DNA of 64,000 nt. Origin: Bacteroidaceae bacterium (GTDB lineage Bacteria > Bacteroidota > Bacteroidia > Bacteroidales > Bacteroidaceae). The stretch is taken from contig JAILDV010000050.1 in NCBI GenBank assembly GCA_024688885.1, positions 1 through 64,000 on the forward strand, written 5' to 3'. The notes beneath the pieces are model-generated. The model worked only from the letters and a program-made list of their open reading frames with translations, made no database searches and was not told where the DNA came from. Positions within the stretch are counted from its first letter, which is position 1. Each line of letters opens with the position of its first letter. The position numbers were made by a program, and so were the translations under genes. Below are positions 33,855 to 44,000 of the stretch, piece by piece.

Positions 33855-34871
33855 ATGCCCCCTTCCAACATCGACGTATCTGTCCTCATCCTATTCTTCA
33901 ACCGTCCCGACTTTCTCCAAAAAGTCTTCGACGAAGTTAAGAAAGCACGTCCAGCACGCCTGTTCCTCTATCAGGACGGGCCACGTGGACCGCACGACAT
34001 GGAGCGTATTCTCCAATGCCGTCAAGTTGTTGCCGACATTGACTGGGAATGTGAAGTGCACCAACTCTACCAAGAGAAGAACTATGGGTGCGACCCATCC
34101 GAATACCTCTCCCAGAAATGGGCATTCTCCATCACCGACCGTTGCATCGTGCTCGAAGACGATGACGTGCCTTCCCAGTCCTTCTTCCCCTTTTGCAAGG
34201 AACTGCTCGACCGCTATGCCGATGACGAGCGCATCGGCATGATAGCAGGCTTCAACAGCGACGAAGTTACTCCCGACGTGCCCGACGACTACTTCTTCAC
34301 CACCGTTTTCAGCATCTGGGGATGGGCAAGCTGGCGACGCGTCATCGACCAATGGGACAGCCACTACACCTTCCTCGACGACTCTTACGCCATGCGCCAA
34401 GTGAACGACCTGTGGAAACTGCGCCGCTATCGCCCCCATCTGCTCGACATGTGCCGCCACCACCGCGACTCTGGAAAAGAATACTATGAGACCATCTTCC
34501 TCATGAGCCTCGTGCTCAACCACCAGCTTGCCATCATGCCCACGCGCAACCTCGTCAACAACCTCGGCGCCACGCCCGACAGCACCCACTATGCCGCCAA
34601 CCTCAACACCATCCCAGCCCGTCTGCGCCGCATGTACACCATGCAGCGTCACGACCTCCAGTTTCCCTTACGCCATCCAACCCACGTGGTTGAAAACATC
34701 TCCTTCAAGGAGCACGTCTATCGCACCAACGCATGGGGACACCCTTGGCTGAAGGTGGGGCGCTCACTGGAAGAGCTTTTCAACAATCTCCGCTACGGAA
34801 ACTTCAAACAGATTGGACAAGCCATGCGCAACCGCTGGCACATCCTCTCAGGCACGAACAGGTACAAATAA
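33855..34871 (+). CDS. Glycosyltransferase (GT-A fold, GT2-like)
   Basis: The 338-residue soluble protein begins VSVLILFFNRPDFLQKVFDEV and has FLYQDGPRG, a DxD-type motif in IVLEDDDVPS and the FSIWGWASWRRVIDQWD signature common in Bacteroidetes polysaccharide transferases. It likely transfers a sugar from a nucleotide donor to a surface glycan. It ends the envelope cluster that began at 25567. Donor and acceptor are unknown. Confidence 0.82.
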   Translation: MPPSNIDVSVLILFFNRPDFLQKVFDEVKKARPARLFLYQDGPRGPHDMERILQCRQVVADIDWECEVHQLYQEKNYGCDPSEYLSQKWAFSITDRCIVLEDDDVPSQSFFPFCKELLDRYADDERIGMIAGFNSDEVTPDVPDDYFFTTVFSIWGWASWRRVIDQWDSHYTFLDDSYAMRQVNDLWKLRRYRPHLLDMCRHHRDSGKEYYETIFLMSLVLNHQLAIMPTRNLVNNLGATPDSTHYAANLNTIPARLRRMYTMQRHDLQFPLRHPTHVVENISFKEHVYRTNAWGHPWLKVGRSLEELFNNLRYGNFKQIGQAMRNRWHILSGTNRYK

Positions 34872-34992
34872 AAGCCAGCAGCACAACCGATTTTAAGGAA
34901 ACTGGCAGTGGAAAAACATGAAGTTGGTCTGCTTTTTTCCTAAAAAACGTGAATTTAGGGCATTTGTGTGACATGGATAGGATTTTTTGTGC

Positions 34993-35000
34993 TATCTTTG
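34993..35000 (+). promoter_or_regulatory. -7 box (TATCTTTG) for the VTC/DUF4956 unit
   Basis: TATCTTTG gives a leader of about 55 nt to the ATG at 35061. A TTTG occurs 26 bp further upstream, longer than the usual spacing. The gap 34872-35060 contains no gene. Confidence 0.5.
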
Positions 35001-35060
35001 TCCCCGATTTTGACTATACCTAAACTTTACAAACCCCAAACCTACACCCAAACCTGAACA

Positions 35061-35852
35061 ATGAGCAAGGAGGATAGTGCCATCAAGGAACTACTTGACT
35101 CGATGACTCCCATCACACTGGAGGAAATGTCGGACATCCGTCTGATGAATCGCCTCGACACCAAATATGTGGCGTCGAAGGAGCAGTTGGTGCAGTTGCT
35201 CGGACTGGTGCAGGACAAGTATTTTGTGCAGGAGACGCTCGAAAGGCGCATCATCCCCTATCTGACCACTTACTATGACACTGACGATCACCTCATGTAC
35301 ATCATGCATCACAACAAACGGGCACGACGCATGAAGGTGAGGGTAAGGACGTATGTGGCAAGCCACCTGACGTTTTTGGAGGTTAAGAACAAGAACAACC
35401 ATGCCCGAACCAAGAAGAAGCGCATTGAGGTGCCAAGTCAGGATGATTTCAGAGGTGTGGAAGGGGCACATGAGCTGGTGCAACGAAAGACGGGGCTTGA
35501 CCTCGACAAGCTGAATGCGGTGGTGAGGAACCAGTTTGAGCGGGTGACGTTGGTGAACAAGGGGAAGACGGAGCGCCTGACGATTGACTTCAACATCGGG
35601 TTCCACAACTTCGAGACGGGACATGACCACGGGACTGACCAACTGGTCATCATCGAACTGAAACGTGACGGCAACGTGTTCTCACCCGTATGCAACCTAT
35701 TGAGGGACATCCACGTACATCCCACAGGTTTCTCGAAGTGCTGCATCGGCATGGCGCTGACTGACCCTGGATTGAAACAAAACAATTTCAAGCCCAAGCT
35801 ACGCAATCTTGAGAAAATTAACGGAAGGAAATTTATCGACCACGAACTCTAA
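35061..35852 (+). CDS. VTC-domain (polyphosphate polymerase-like) protein
   Basis: The 263-residue product has the VTC tunnel-fold pattern: RLMNRLDTKYVASKEQL near the start, TTYYDTDDHLMY, RARRMKVRVRTYV with clustered Arg/Lys, TFLEVKNKNN, and a late LVIIELKRDG. In yeast Vtc4 these basic and acidic residues line a tunnel that makes polyphosphate from ATP; the bacterial product is not established. The next gene is a DUF4956 membrane protein, a frequent partner in Bacteroidetes and Firmicutes. Confidence 0.82.
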   Translation: MSKEDSAIKELLDSMTPITLEEMSDIRLMNRLDTKYVASKEQLVQLLGLVQDKYFVQETLERRIIPYLTTYYDTDDHLMYIMHHNKRARRMKVRVRTYVASHLTFLEVKNKNNHARTKKKRIEVPSQDDFRGVEGAHELVQRKTGLDLDKLNAVVRNQFERVTLVNKGKTERLTIDFNIGFHNFETGHDHGTDQLVIIELKRDGNVFSPVCNLLRDIHVHPTGFSKCCIGMALTDPGLKQNNFKPKLRNLEKINGRKFIDHEL

Positions 35853-35878
35853 CCTGCCCATGAGAGTTGAGTGAAATT

Positions 35879-35906
35879 GTAAATAGTAAATAGTAAAATT
35901 GTAAAT
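35879..35906 (+). repeat. Short heptamer array (GTAAATA type)
   Basis: TGTAAAT AGTAAAT AGTAAAA TTGTAAA lies between the VTC and DUF4956 genes and ends 6 bp before the next ATG. Confidence 0.7.
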
Positions 35907-35912
35907 ATATTT

Positions 35913-36611
35913 ATGGACGCATTAAACGACTTTTTTGCAGTGCTGTCAAGCGATACATGCAGAATCCTTGACTTGTTCCTGCGACTGATTATCAACACGG
36001 TTTTCACCATCATTATTGCCCGTGCCTTCTATTTTCCGAAGGCACGCCGTCGCGATTTCTTCTTCACCTACATTCTGGTGGGTTTCTGTATCTTCATGCT
36101 GATTCACTTGATGGGCGACGCGAAAATCAAGACGGGTATTGCAATGGGTCTGTTCGCCATCTTCTGCATCATGCGTTACCGCACAGAGTCAGTACCCATC
36201 CGTGAGATGACGTACCTCTTCCTCATCATCTCGCTGGCTGCAATCAATGGTTTAGCTTGGGCTGCAGACATTAGTCCGAAACACCCTGAGTTTGCAGGTC
36301 CTCTGATGACGAGCATGGGTGAACTGATTCTGACGGACGCTGTGTTTGTGCTGGGCGTATGGATTGCTGAAGCTAACAAGTTGGTGAAGAGTCTGTCGTC
36401 GAAATACATCAAGTATGACAAGATTGACCTCATCAAACCCTGCATGCGCAAGGAGCTTATCGAGGACTTGAAGAATCGCACAGGTCTGGACATTACAAAT
36501 GTATCCATCGGGTCCATCGACTTCCTGAAGGATATGGCACTCATCAAAATCTACTACAACACGGACGAGGAGGATGAGTCGGCTCAGAAAATGCCGAAAG
36601 AATATGCCTGA
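35913..36611 (+). CDS. DUF4956 family membrane protein
   Basis: The 232-residue product has four hydrophobic spans in the first 150 residues and a cytosolic C-terminal domain with DLKNRTGLDITNVSIGSIDFLKDMALIKIYY, characteristic of DUF4956. The family often neighbours VTC-domain and CotH-like genes and may anchor or export the VTC product. That coupling is known by context only. Confidence 0.85.
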   Translation: MDALNDFFAVLSSDTCRILDLFLRLIINTVFTIIIARAFYFPKARRRDFFFTYILVGFCIFMLIHLMGDAKIKTGIAMGLFAIFCIMRYRTESVPIREMTYLFLIISLAAINGLAWAADISPKHPEFAGPLMTSMGELILTDAVFVLGVWIAEANKLVKSLSSKYIKYDKIDLIKPCMRKELIEDLKNRTGLDITNVSIGSIDFLKDMALIKIYYNTDEEDESAQKMPKEYA

Positions 36612-36617
36612 GCATGT

Positions 36618-36645
36618 ACCATTTACCATGTACAATGTACAATTG
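36618..36645 (+). repeat. Heptamer array (ACCATTT/ACAATGT), 4 units
   Basis: ACCATTT ACCATGT ACAATGT ACAATTG between the DUF4956 and DUF2490 genes. Confidence 0.7.
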
Positions 36646-36675
36646 GGGCTAACGCAACGTAAACACAGAAGACTT

Positions 36676-37509
36676 ATGAAACTTAGACTTTTCACTTTTA
36701 TCTTTTCACTTTTCACTTTCCTGGTGACCTTTGCCCAAAGTGATGACTTCGGCATGGACTTCTCGCTTGATGTGGAGAAGAAGATACGTCCGGGGATGAG
36801 TTTCAGCGTGGAGGGTGAAGCACGTACACAGGACAACACGCGGAAGATTGAGCGTTGGACAGTGGGGGGCGTGTTTGACATGCGACTCTTCCAAAACCCT
36901 TCCAAGACCATCAATGTGAAGGCTTCGTTGGGATGGAAGTACATGTGGCGCTACTTCTTGCCCGAGGTGAACACGAAGTACAGTTATAGCCTGGACGGGG
37001 ATGGGAATGCCGTGCCTGTATATGATGGCTATAACGACAAGGAAGGTTATTGGCGTGGCAGCCACCGCCTCAGCGCAAGTTTGTCTGCATCCTACAAGCC
37101 CTCGAAGCGCTGGGAGTTCTCGCTGAAGGAGACGTTCCAATACACCTATTCACGCAAGGCAAACACGATGGTGGCGAAGTATCGCCTGATAGACGAGGAT
37201 GACCCTGACGGGGGCACATACCTCAAGGGCGTGGATGAGAAGCAGTATGAGTCGAAAGACCGCTCGGTGCTGCGCTCGAAGGCTACGGTGCAGTACAACA
37301 TACGTCATTGCCCTGTCAACCCCTACGCCTCTGTGGATTACGGTTGCGGACTGAACTACACCACGAACAAGTGGAAGTTCACGGCTGGTACGGACATCAA
37401 TCTGACCAAGCAGCATCAACTGGATGTGTTCTACCGCTATCAGACAGAGGATGACGATGATGACCCCAACGGGCATCTGATTGGCATCGGATACAAATTG
37501 AAATTCTAA
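36676..37509 (+). CDS. DUF2490 outer-membrane β-barrel protein
   Basis: The 277-residue product has a signal peptide (MKLRLFTFIFSLFTFLVTFAQ) and alternating aromatic β strands ending in YRYQTEDDDDDPNGHLIGIGYKLKF, typical of a small outer-membrane barrel of the DUF2490 type. ATG 36676 is preferred over the track start at 36574, which overlaps DUF4956 and lacks a signal at its N-terminus. The hydrophobic core of the signal peptide is encoded by a five-unit ACTTTTC heptamer array (36687-36721). Confidence 0.82.
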   Translation: MKLRLFTFIFSLFTFLVTFAQSDDFGMDFSLDVEKKIRPGMSFSVEGEARTQDNTRKIERWTVGGVFDMRLFQNPSKTINVKASLGWKYMWRYFLPEVNTKYSYSLDGDGNAVPVYDGYNDKEGYWRGSHRLSASLSASYKPSKRWEFSLKETFQYTYSRKANTMVAKYRLIDEDDPDGGTYLKGVDEKQYESKDRSVLRSKATVQYNIRHCPVNPYASVDYGCGLNYTTNKWKFTAGTDINLTKQHQLDVFYRYQTEDDDDDPNGHLIGIGYKLKF

Positions 37510-37519
37510 TGATATAATT

Positions 37520-38725
37520 ATGAAGAAACTGATTTATCTCTGTTGCGCCCTCATGATGGGAAGTGTGCTCTTCTCGTCGTGCGGTGATGACGATGAACCC
37601 TCTGCCAACAATCAGGGGGAAAACACGGAACAGTCCGAAACTCCGGATGACAACCCTACACCCAGTGATCCGACTGATCCAAAAGAGGAAGTGAATGACT
37701 CGTTGGTGCTCATCACTTACAGCGGCTCTACTGCCACCGTGAACATTCCTGAAGAAATGGAGGGTGTGACCTGCACAAGTGGCACCAGTTCACACGTGGT
37801 GTTGGAGAGCACCACCACATCGAAGGAACTCTATTATGCTATCACGGGTAGCAGTACGGATGGTTCGCTCACCATCACAGGTGCCTACAAACTCTCTGTG
37901 CTGTTGAACGGTGTGGATCTCACCTCCAACAAGGGTGCAGCCATCAACATCCAGTGCGGAAAACGCATCAATCTTGTGATGGAAGACGGCACAACCAACT
38001 CATTGGCTGACTATGCCGACGGGTCGCAGAAGGCATGCCTCTACACGAAGGGACACTTCGAGATTGAAGGTAACGGAACGCTGAACGTGACGGGCAATGC
38101 CAACCATGCCATCGCATCGAAGGAATACCTCCAGATTAAGAAGTCGGTGAAGGCAATCAACATCAAAAAGGCTGCCAATGACGCCATCCATGTGGGACAG
38201 TTCTTCCAGATGAATGGTGGTGAAGTGACCATCGACGAGAACACCATGAACGACGGCATTCAAGTGGAATACGAGACTGACGACAATGACCAGATTGTGG
38301 CAGACGAGGAGAACACGGGCAGTGTCATCATCAAGGCTGGCACCATCAACATCACTGTGAACAGCGCTGAAGATGCAAAGGGCGTGAAGGCTGAAGGTGA
38401 CGTCACCATCAGTGGCGGCACCATCAACATCGAGGCAAAGAGCAATGGTTCACGTGGCATTCAGGCAGACGGCAATATGACCATCGGTGAGGAGAGTGGC
38501 ACCACCACTATCACCATCGCTGCAACGGGCAAGAAATGCACAGTGCCTGAAGATAGCGAAGACCCACACAAATGCTGGGGCATCAAAGTGGATGGTGAAC
38601 TGACCATCAATGCTGGTACCGTGACTGTGTCGAAGGATGAGCTCACCACGAAAAACGGCATCAAGTGCGGCTCTTACACGAAAAATGGCGGAACGGTGAA
38701 GGCTACCATCAAGGAAGACGAATAA
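37520..38725 (+). CDS. Cthe_2159-like carbohydrate-binding β-helix lipoprotein
   Basis: A lipoprotein signal (LFSSCGDD) is followed by an acidic/Pro/Thr linker and then a right-handed β-helix with the family pattern LLNGVDLTSNKGAAINIQ, GNANHAIASKEYLQIK, NDAIHVGQFFQMNGG and EDAKGVKAEGDVTISGG. The family (DUF4353) is named after a clostridial acidic-polysaccharide-binding protein. It is probably anchored in the outer membrane, facing outward. It closes the VTC-DUF4956-DUF2490 unit, 10 bp after DUF2490, and a strong terminator follows. Confidence 0.82.
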   Translation: MKKLIYLCCALMMGSVLFSSCGDDDEPSANNQGENTEQSETPDDNPTPSDPTDPKEEVNDSLVLITYSGSTATVNIPEEMEGVTCTSGTSSHVVLESTTTSKELYYAITGSSTDGSLTITGAYKLSVLLNGVDLTSNKGAAINIQCGKRINLVMEDGTTNSLADYADGSQKACLYTKGHFEIEGNGTLNVTGNANHAIASKEYLQIKKSVKAINIKKAANDAIHVGQFFQMNGGEVTIDENTMNDGIQVEYETDDNDQIVADEENTGSVIIKAGTINITVNSAEDAKGVKAEGDVTISGGTINIEAKSNGSRGIQADGNMTIGEESGTTTITIAATGKKCTVPEDSEDPHKCWGIKVDGELTINAGTVTVSKDELTTKNGIKCGSYTKNGGTVKATIKEDE

Positions 38726-38746
38726 GTTTCTTTCAGATCATATGAC

Positions 38747-38780
38747 AAGAAGGGTACACCGTTCAGTGTACCCTTCTTTA
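38747..38780 (+). terminator. Intrinsic terminator after the VTC-DUF4956 unit
   Basis: AGAAGGGTACAC and GTGTACCCTTCT form a perfect 12-bp stem with a 6-base loop, followed by TTTATT. The A-rich other side may also serve the converging minus-strand operon. Confidence 0.85.
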
Positions 38781-38816
38781 TTGGTTTCGTTGTGTCAAGC
38801 GTTATCGGTCGTCCCC

Positions 38817-38936
38817 TTCAATGCCATTAGGATCCCAAGTCATGTCTTCCCCTTGGGCAGAAGTGACAATCAATTGTGGCTGGTGGTGAAAATAGACCGC
38901 CTTCATCTCAGGCTTCATATAGATTTTGTTGTTCAT
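38817..38936 (-). CDS. 39-residue peptide at the end of the GLUG operon
   Basis: This ORF is too short for the track. It starts with an ATG sharing ATGA with the stop of the GLUG gene, the classic coupled overlap, and reads MNNKIYMKPEMKAVYFHHQ then PQLIVTSAQGEDMTWDPNGI before TGA. The opening M-K-x-Y-x-x-P-E-M pattern resembles short Bacteroidales peptides found next to surface-protein genes. It has no signal peptide or membrane span. Function unknown. Confidence 0.55.
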
Positions 38937-40501
38937 CGCACCGCCTCCTTTCTTCCGTTATGGAGGTAGATTCCCCGCTCTGTAGGCTTGCCATCCAGTT
39001 TCACGCCTGTCAGCGTGTACCAACCATCATTATCATGTATCATTTCTCCATTGTCATTTAGCGCAGCGACTCCTGTGCTTTCTCCTCCATCGAAATCAAT
39101 GTCGAAGTCCATCATGGCACGAATGCTGGATGATGTCGGAATCATAAAATGAGCACGGCAGGAACGCAGGGTACGAGGATTCTTTGAATAGCCTAATGTG
39201 TTGTCACCTGACAGCAGCACAATCTTGTCAATGTTGCCAGCATCGATGCTGAAGGGCGAGTACGTACCTACGAACTGACCTGAGGCTCCAAAAGCATTGT
39301 CGAATGTCACAGGTGTCGGAGCAGTATTGTTTAAAGTAACATTACTAAACTGCACATTGGTCAGGTGAATACCCGTATTGTTCCACTTGATGATGAACGG
39401 AGTGCCAGCAAGAATCGTTAAAGGAGCATCTGTGAAACTGAGGGTCAGCAAACCTTTGCCGTCAAGCGATGTGCCACTGCTGTCAAGCACCTTTGCCACC
39501 ACACCTTCTTCATCAAGCACTGAACCGCTGAGGGCAAGGTCGAAAGGCAGACAAAGAGTGTTCCATGCCCCATCCTTATAAAGTGTACGACCACTAAGCT
39601 CAACTGTGCACGTCTGATTATGATAACTGGTAAGAATGGCGCTGTTGTCGTTTGTTTCACTCAGGCGAACAATCTTGTTTTTGAAGCATGTCAACTCTGG
39701 CAACTGTCCATCGGTAAATGTCCAGATATCATTGTCAAAAGACGCTTTGAGGGCATTACCTGTAAGCGTGATGCTGCCAGTCATCTTATCTGTAGAACCG
39801 TTCCATGTAACATCATAAAAACAGATTGACAATGGTACGCTCTGATTGTTTGACACAATACCACCAGGAGTACCCGCATTGTCCATTTTACCACAGGAGG
39901 CATATACATTTGAGATAGCTGTCCCATTAAAGGCTCCTGCAATACCTCCCAAGTAATATGTACCTTCACCATCACCTGTAGCAAGGATGTTCCCTCGGTT
40001 ATAGCAGTTGGTGATGGTTCCGTTATTCTCTCCCGCAATTCCACCAGCCGTCGTTCCAATAATCTTGGCAAGGTTGGCGCACTCGCTGATAGTTCCCTTG
40101 TTATATCCTGCTATACCTCCAACACAAGTAGTAAGAGATTTTTCAGTAATAATGAATTGCCCGTCCACCTTCAGATGCTGTACGATACCATGAAGATAGC
40201 CAAACAGACCAAGAGCTGGATACACACTTGTAGAGATAGTGATGGAAATCGTATAACCTTGTCCTTCGAACGTGCCCTTGAATGAACAAGCTACATTATC
40301 AGACACGCCAATAGGAACCCACCCATCATCAACGATGATGTCTGCCATCAGCTTCACGGTCTTTCCTTCGTAATTATTCCCGCCATTCACGGCATTCCTA
40401 AAGGCAATAAGGTCAGCCTTCGTCCAAATCTTAATGGGATCATCAGCATACGCTGAAACGATCATGCACAATAATATCAATACAGATACAATTCTTTTCA
40501 C
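38933..40501 (-). CDS. Exported GLUG-repeat protein with a short C-terminal sorting-like tail
   Basis: The 522-residue product has a signal peptide (MKRIVSVLILLCMIVSAYA), then a GLUG-type repeat region (GGIAGYNKGTISECANLAK, GGIAGENNGTITNCYNRG, ~135-230). A β-rich middle with TLCLPFDLALSG follows. The tail (GWYTLTGVKLDGKPTERGIYLHNGRKE) resembles Bacteroidales C-terminal secretion tails. It is probably surface exposed or secreted. It shares the GLUG repeats and tail type with the 3854-residue protein two genes upstream, which suggests a related assembly. It starts 26 bp after the lipoprotein gene. Confidence 0.8.
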   Translation of the reverse strand: MKRIVSVLILLCMIVSAYADDPIKIWTKADLIAFRNAVNGGNNYEGKTVKLMADIIVDDGWVPIGVSDNVACSFKGTFEGQGYTISITISTSVYPALGLFGYLHGIVQHLKVDGQFIITEKSLTTCVGGIAGYNKGTISECANLAKIIGTTAGGIAGENNGTITNCYNRGNILATGDGEGTYYLGGIAGAFNGTAISNVYASCGKMDNAGTPGGIVSNNQSVPLSICFYDVTWNGSTDKMTGSITLTGNALKASFDNDIWTFTDGQLPELTCFKNKIVRLSETNDNSAILTSYHNQTCTVELSGRTLYKDGAWNTLCLPFDLALSGSVLDEEGVVAKVLDSSGTSLDGKGLLTLSFTDAPLTILAGTPFIIKWNNTGIHLTNVQFSNVTLNNTAPTPVTFDNAFGASGQFVGTYSPFSIDAGNIDKIVLLSGDNTLGYSKNPRTLRSCRAHFMIPTSSSIRAMMDFDIDFDGGESTGVAALNDNGEMIHDNDGWYTLTGVKLDGKPTERGIYLHNGRKEAVR

Positions 40502-40527
40502 GATTCTATATGCATTTCAGTTCGTAC

Positions 40528-41016
40528 TTATTCCTCGCCTGTAAAGAAGGGCACTTCATAGGGCACTCCTTGGTCGGTGGGTTGAATGGTGGAGTCGAAC
40601 TCTTTCCAGTCGCTGACGGTAAAGATGCGGTGCAACTTGTCGCAATAGTATTTCAGCGTGACGGAACCTTCGCCACTGTTTCCCTGGATGGGAAGCATGA
40701 AATAATACTGTCCGCCTGTCTCTTTCAGAGCGCTTACAGCACGTACCTCACCATTCAGCAGGGCACACATCAGGTCTTCAGAAGACGCATAAGGCAACAG
40801 CACGGATTGCACACCAATCTGGACAGACATGGGCCAATCATCCAATGAATTAGGGTCATAGGAAACCACCCACGACGGACGTGCATCCGTACCTTCTTCG
40901 AGTGTCATGCTGGTACCATGAGTCTCCTTTGACTCATCGTCATCTGACGAGCTGCAAGCTCCCAGAAGCAGGGTGGCAACCAGTGCCACACCTGCTCTAT
41001 ACAATAGTTTCTTCAT
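40528..41016 (-). CDS. Small lipoprotein
   Basis: The 162-residue product has a lipobox (ATLLLGACSSSDDDE) with acidic residues after the cysteine, which in Bacteroidetes favours surface display. The remainder (SWVVSYDPNSLDDWPMSVQIGVQSVLLPYASSEDLMCALLNGEVRAV) shows no family I recognise. It overlaps the end of the giant gene by 1 bp (TAATG). The position suggests it anchors or chaperones the giant secreted protein. Confidence 0.8.
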   Translation of the reverse strand: MKKLLYRAGVALVATLLLGACSSSDDDESKETHGTSMTLEEGTDARPSWVVSYDPNSLDDWPMSVQIGVQSVLLPYASSEDLMCALLNGEVRAVSALKETGGQYYFMLPIQGNSGEGSVTLKYYCDKLHRIFTVSDWKEFDSTIQPTDQGVPYEVPFFTGEE

Positions 41017-44000
41017 TATTTAATCAGTATTTTTTTTCTGTTAAAGATATAGACACCTGGCATCTGTGGACGTCGGTCAAGCTTGCGACCTTGCAAGTCG
41101 TACCACGCTCCCGCCTCTTGATGGCTCACTTCTGCGAAGTGGATGACAGTCGGGTTGTCCACCGTACCCATCACTGCATCGGTCTTGTAGGTCATCAGGT
41201 CACCACTCAGAGCTATGAGCTCCTCGCCTCGTTGGACGGCAAAGTTCAGTGCGTTGTTACCATAGTCACCAATCGAGAGGTAGAACAGGTCGTCGTCTGA
41301 CTTTTCTGCCATTCCACATAGTTCCGCTCCATTGAATGCCACCAAGCAGTCACCTTCCTGCAAGTCAATGCCTGCCGTGCATGCCACGATGTTCATGGAA
41401 CTGCCTGTGCAGTTGTCGTACTTTGCGGCACAGTTCTTCTTCAGGTTGCCATAGCGTGAGGAACCCTCGTAGGAAGGATAGTAGAACGACAGGTTGTTGG
41501 TACCCACATGCTTGAGCATGTAACCCTGACCTGCTGTCAGATGCGTCAGGGTACCCTTCCACATGCGGTTGCCTTGCGTGTCTTCCACAAGCATGGAGAA
41601 TTCGTTTTGCGACTTGATAATGTCGCCTACGCTTGCATCTGCCGTATAGTCAGCCATAGCCGTGGCAATGGGCAGGTTCAGATGAGAGAGGTAGGCAATA
41701 CGGTTCCATCCAGGTTGCACCAATATGTAGTCTTGTTGACTTCTCCCTGAGAGATAGGCTGTCTTGTTACAACAAGAATAGAAGCGATACATCTTGGTGG
41801 CATCGATTTCGATGCTGTCGTTGCCATTGTCCCAAAAGTAATTGATTCGTGTGGGGTTGTCAGCGTCTGGTATGCCCTTGTAACTGATTTCATAGAAGCC
41901 AGTGGTGCCTAACACTTCCAAGGCGTCGCCCACATCCCACTTCGTGGAACGGTTGAGCAGATTGCTGATGGTGTTCTTCTCGGGTTTCATATAGAAGGAC
42001 ACCCAGTTCCAACCTTTCTTCAGATGCATCATCTGCACCTCCTCGCCGCTGTTCACCAGCATGATGGGGTCTTTGGTGGTGCCCAAGAGCGTATCAGCAA
42101 GGAACACAAGTGGTTCGCCATCCTCTCGTTTCAGCACGCTGATGTGTCCTGTGGAGCTGTCGAAGTATTCGAAGCGCAGGGGTTGCTGGGCGGTGGAGTT
42201 GTTGTAGATAGTGATGAATGCCAGTGGCTCGTTGGCATTGGCGGTGTTGTCAACGCTCAGACGTGCCACTCCCAACGGCTCGTGGCTGTTGCCAAACACT
42301 CCGATGATGTCGTCGGGGTCGTCTGCCACGATGCCGTCTATCTTCACGCGTGCCACCACATTCATGGCGATATTCTTCTTCTTCAGGGCTTCGCTGACTG
42401 CCCAGTCTGGCTTTTCTCCACGCACCTTGATGTGTACGGGTAATGCTTCGCTCATGCCATCCTCGCTGACCAGATTGATAACCTCGTCGAAGTCACCTAT
42501 GTTGGCAAAGGGCGAAACGCTCAACGAGATGGTTTCCTGATCGGTGGCGCCAATCGTTCCGCTGGTCTTCGAAGGCGTGATCCAGAGCGGCTGGTTCTCA
42601 ATGTAGTAGGAATGCGACTTCCCGCTCTGATTCTGGATGGTCACATCGACTGTGGCACCATAACCATAATAGGTTTCCACGTTCAGACGCTTTTCCGACC
42701 ACCGCAATGGATTGCGATAGACATAAAGATCCATCATGACAGGATTCTCCATCAGGTTGCCATTGAGGTCTGCCACATCGCGCACGGTGATATAGACATT
42801 GGTCTTCTCCATATTCACGGCTGGTTCGTCAATGTTGATGAGCATGTTCTGACCATCAACCACATAACTGTAGTTCAGGTTCTCACGTTGTCCTGTATTG
42901 TCGATAGGAGCATAGTTCTCACGGTCGCTCACCCGTTCCATCATATCATCGGGGATGATGACATCCATGCGTGTGGAATAGTTGCCTTGATTGTCACGGC
43001 TCTGCTTGATGCTTTGTCCCGATGCAACCATGCGCTGCTCATGGCTCTTTTGCATTTCTGAACGGCTGAAAGGCAGATAAACCAATGTGCCCATCTCACG
43101 TCCAGAAGGCGTGGTGGAAGCATAGTCCTTGATGACGCTGACAGGCAGAGTCATCTCGTAGAGTGCCACCTCGTCGATGTTGCCCTCAAGTGCTCCCGAA
43201 GTGGTGTAGGCATCTTCGTAGGTGATGCCCGCAGACAGCGTGCCACCCATGATGCCACCCAGTGTGTCAACAGGGAATGTCTGCAACAAATCATGGTCAA
43301 CGTACAGATTGCCGACATTACGCGAACGGTTGAACGTAACTGCCAGGTGGTGCCATGCTCCATCGTTGTACGTCTTATTGCTGGTCACCTCGAACTTGCC
43401 GTTGCGATAGTACAGTTTATCGTCCTTCATGCCGATATTGAAGTGATTCTTCCACTGTGGCTCATCCTGAGCAAGACCATTCGCCAGAAGCGTGCCATTC
43501 GGGCTGCTCGTGCGGAACCAGAACATCAATGTGTAGTCCTGCGTGTCAGTGCGGACGAAAGCACTGTCGTTGAGCACCACCCCTTTCTCTCCGTCAAGTT
43601 TCACGCTCAAGCCAGCAGGCACATTCCAGGTGGCAGAATAGAGAGTGAGGTCGGTGCCACCCACAGCCTTATTGTAGCAGATGGTTCCCTTACCTTCGTT
43701 GAGCGCGAAATTGTCGAGCAATCCTGACTCATAACCTGTCAGACGCTTCTTGCCATACTGTTTGATTTCGTTTTCAGAGAGCGCCTTGTTCCAGATGCGC
43801 ATTTCCAGCATGGTGCCGTGGTAATCTTCTGATTCGAAATCAGTGTCATTATCTAAAACGAGCCTATTGCCCAATGACAACGTACCCATTCCCTCATATA
43901 TACCTTCATAAACCGCCTCGCCAATCTTCGTGTTTCCGTCATAAAAGGCAATGTTGGTCTGCTGTTTCTCCATGTCGGCTGTAAACACATAACTTACCTG

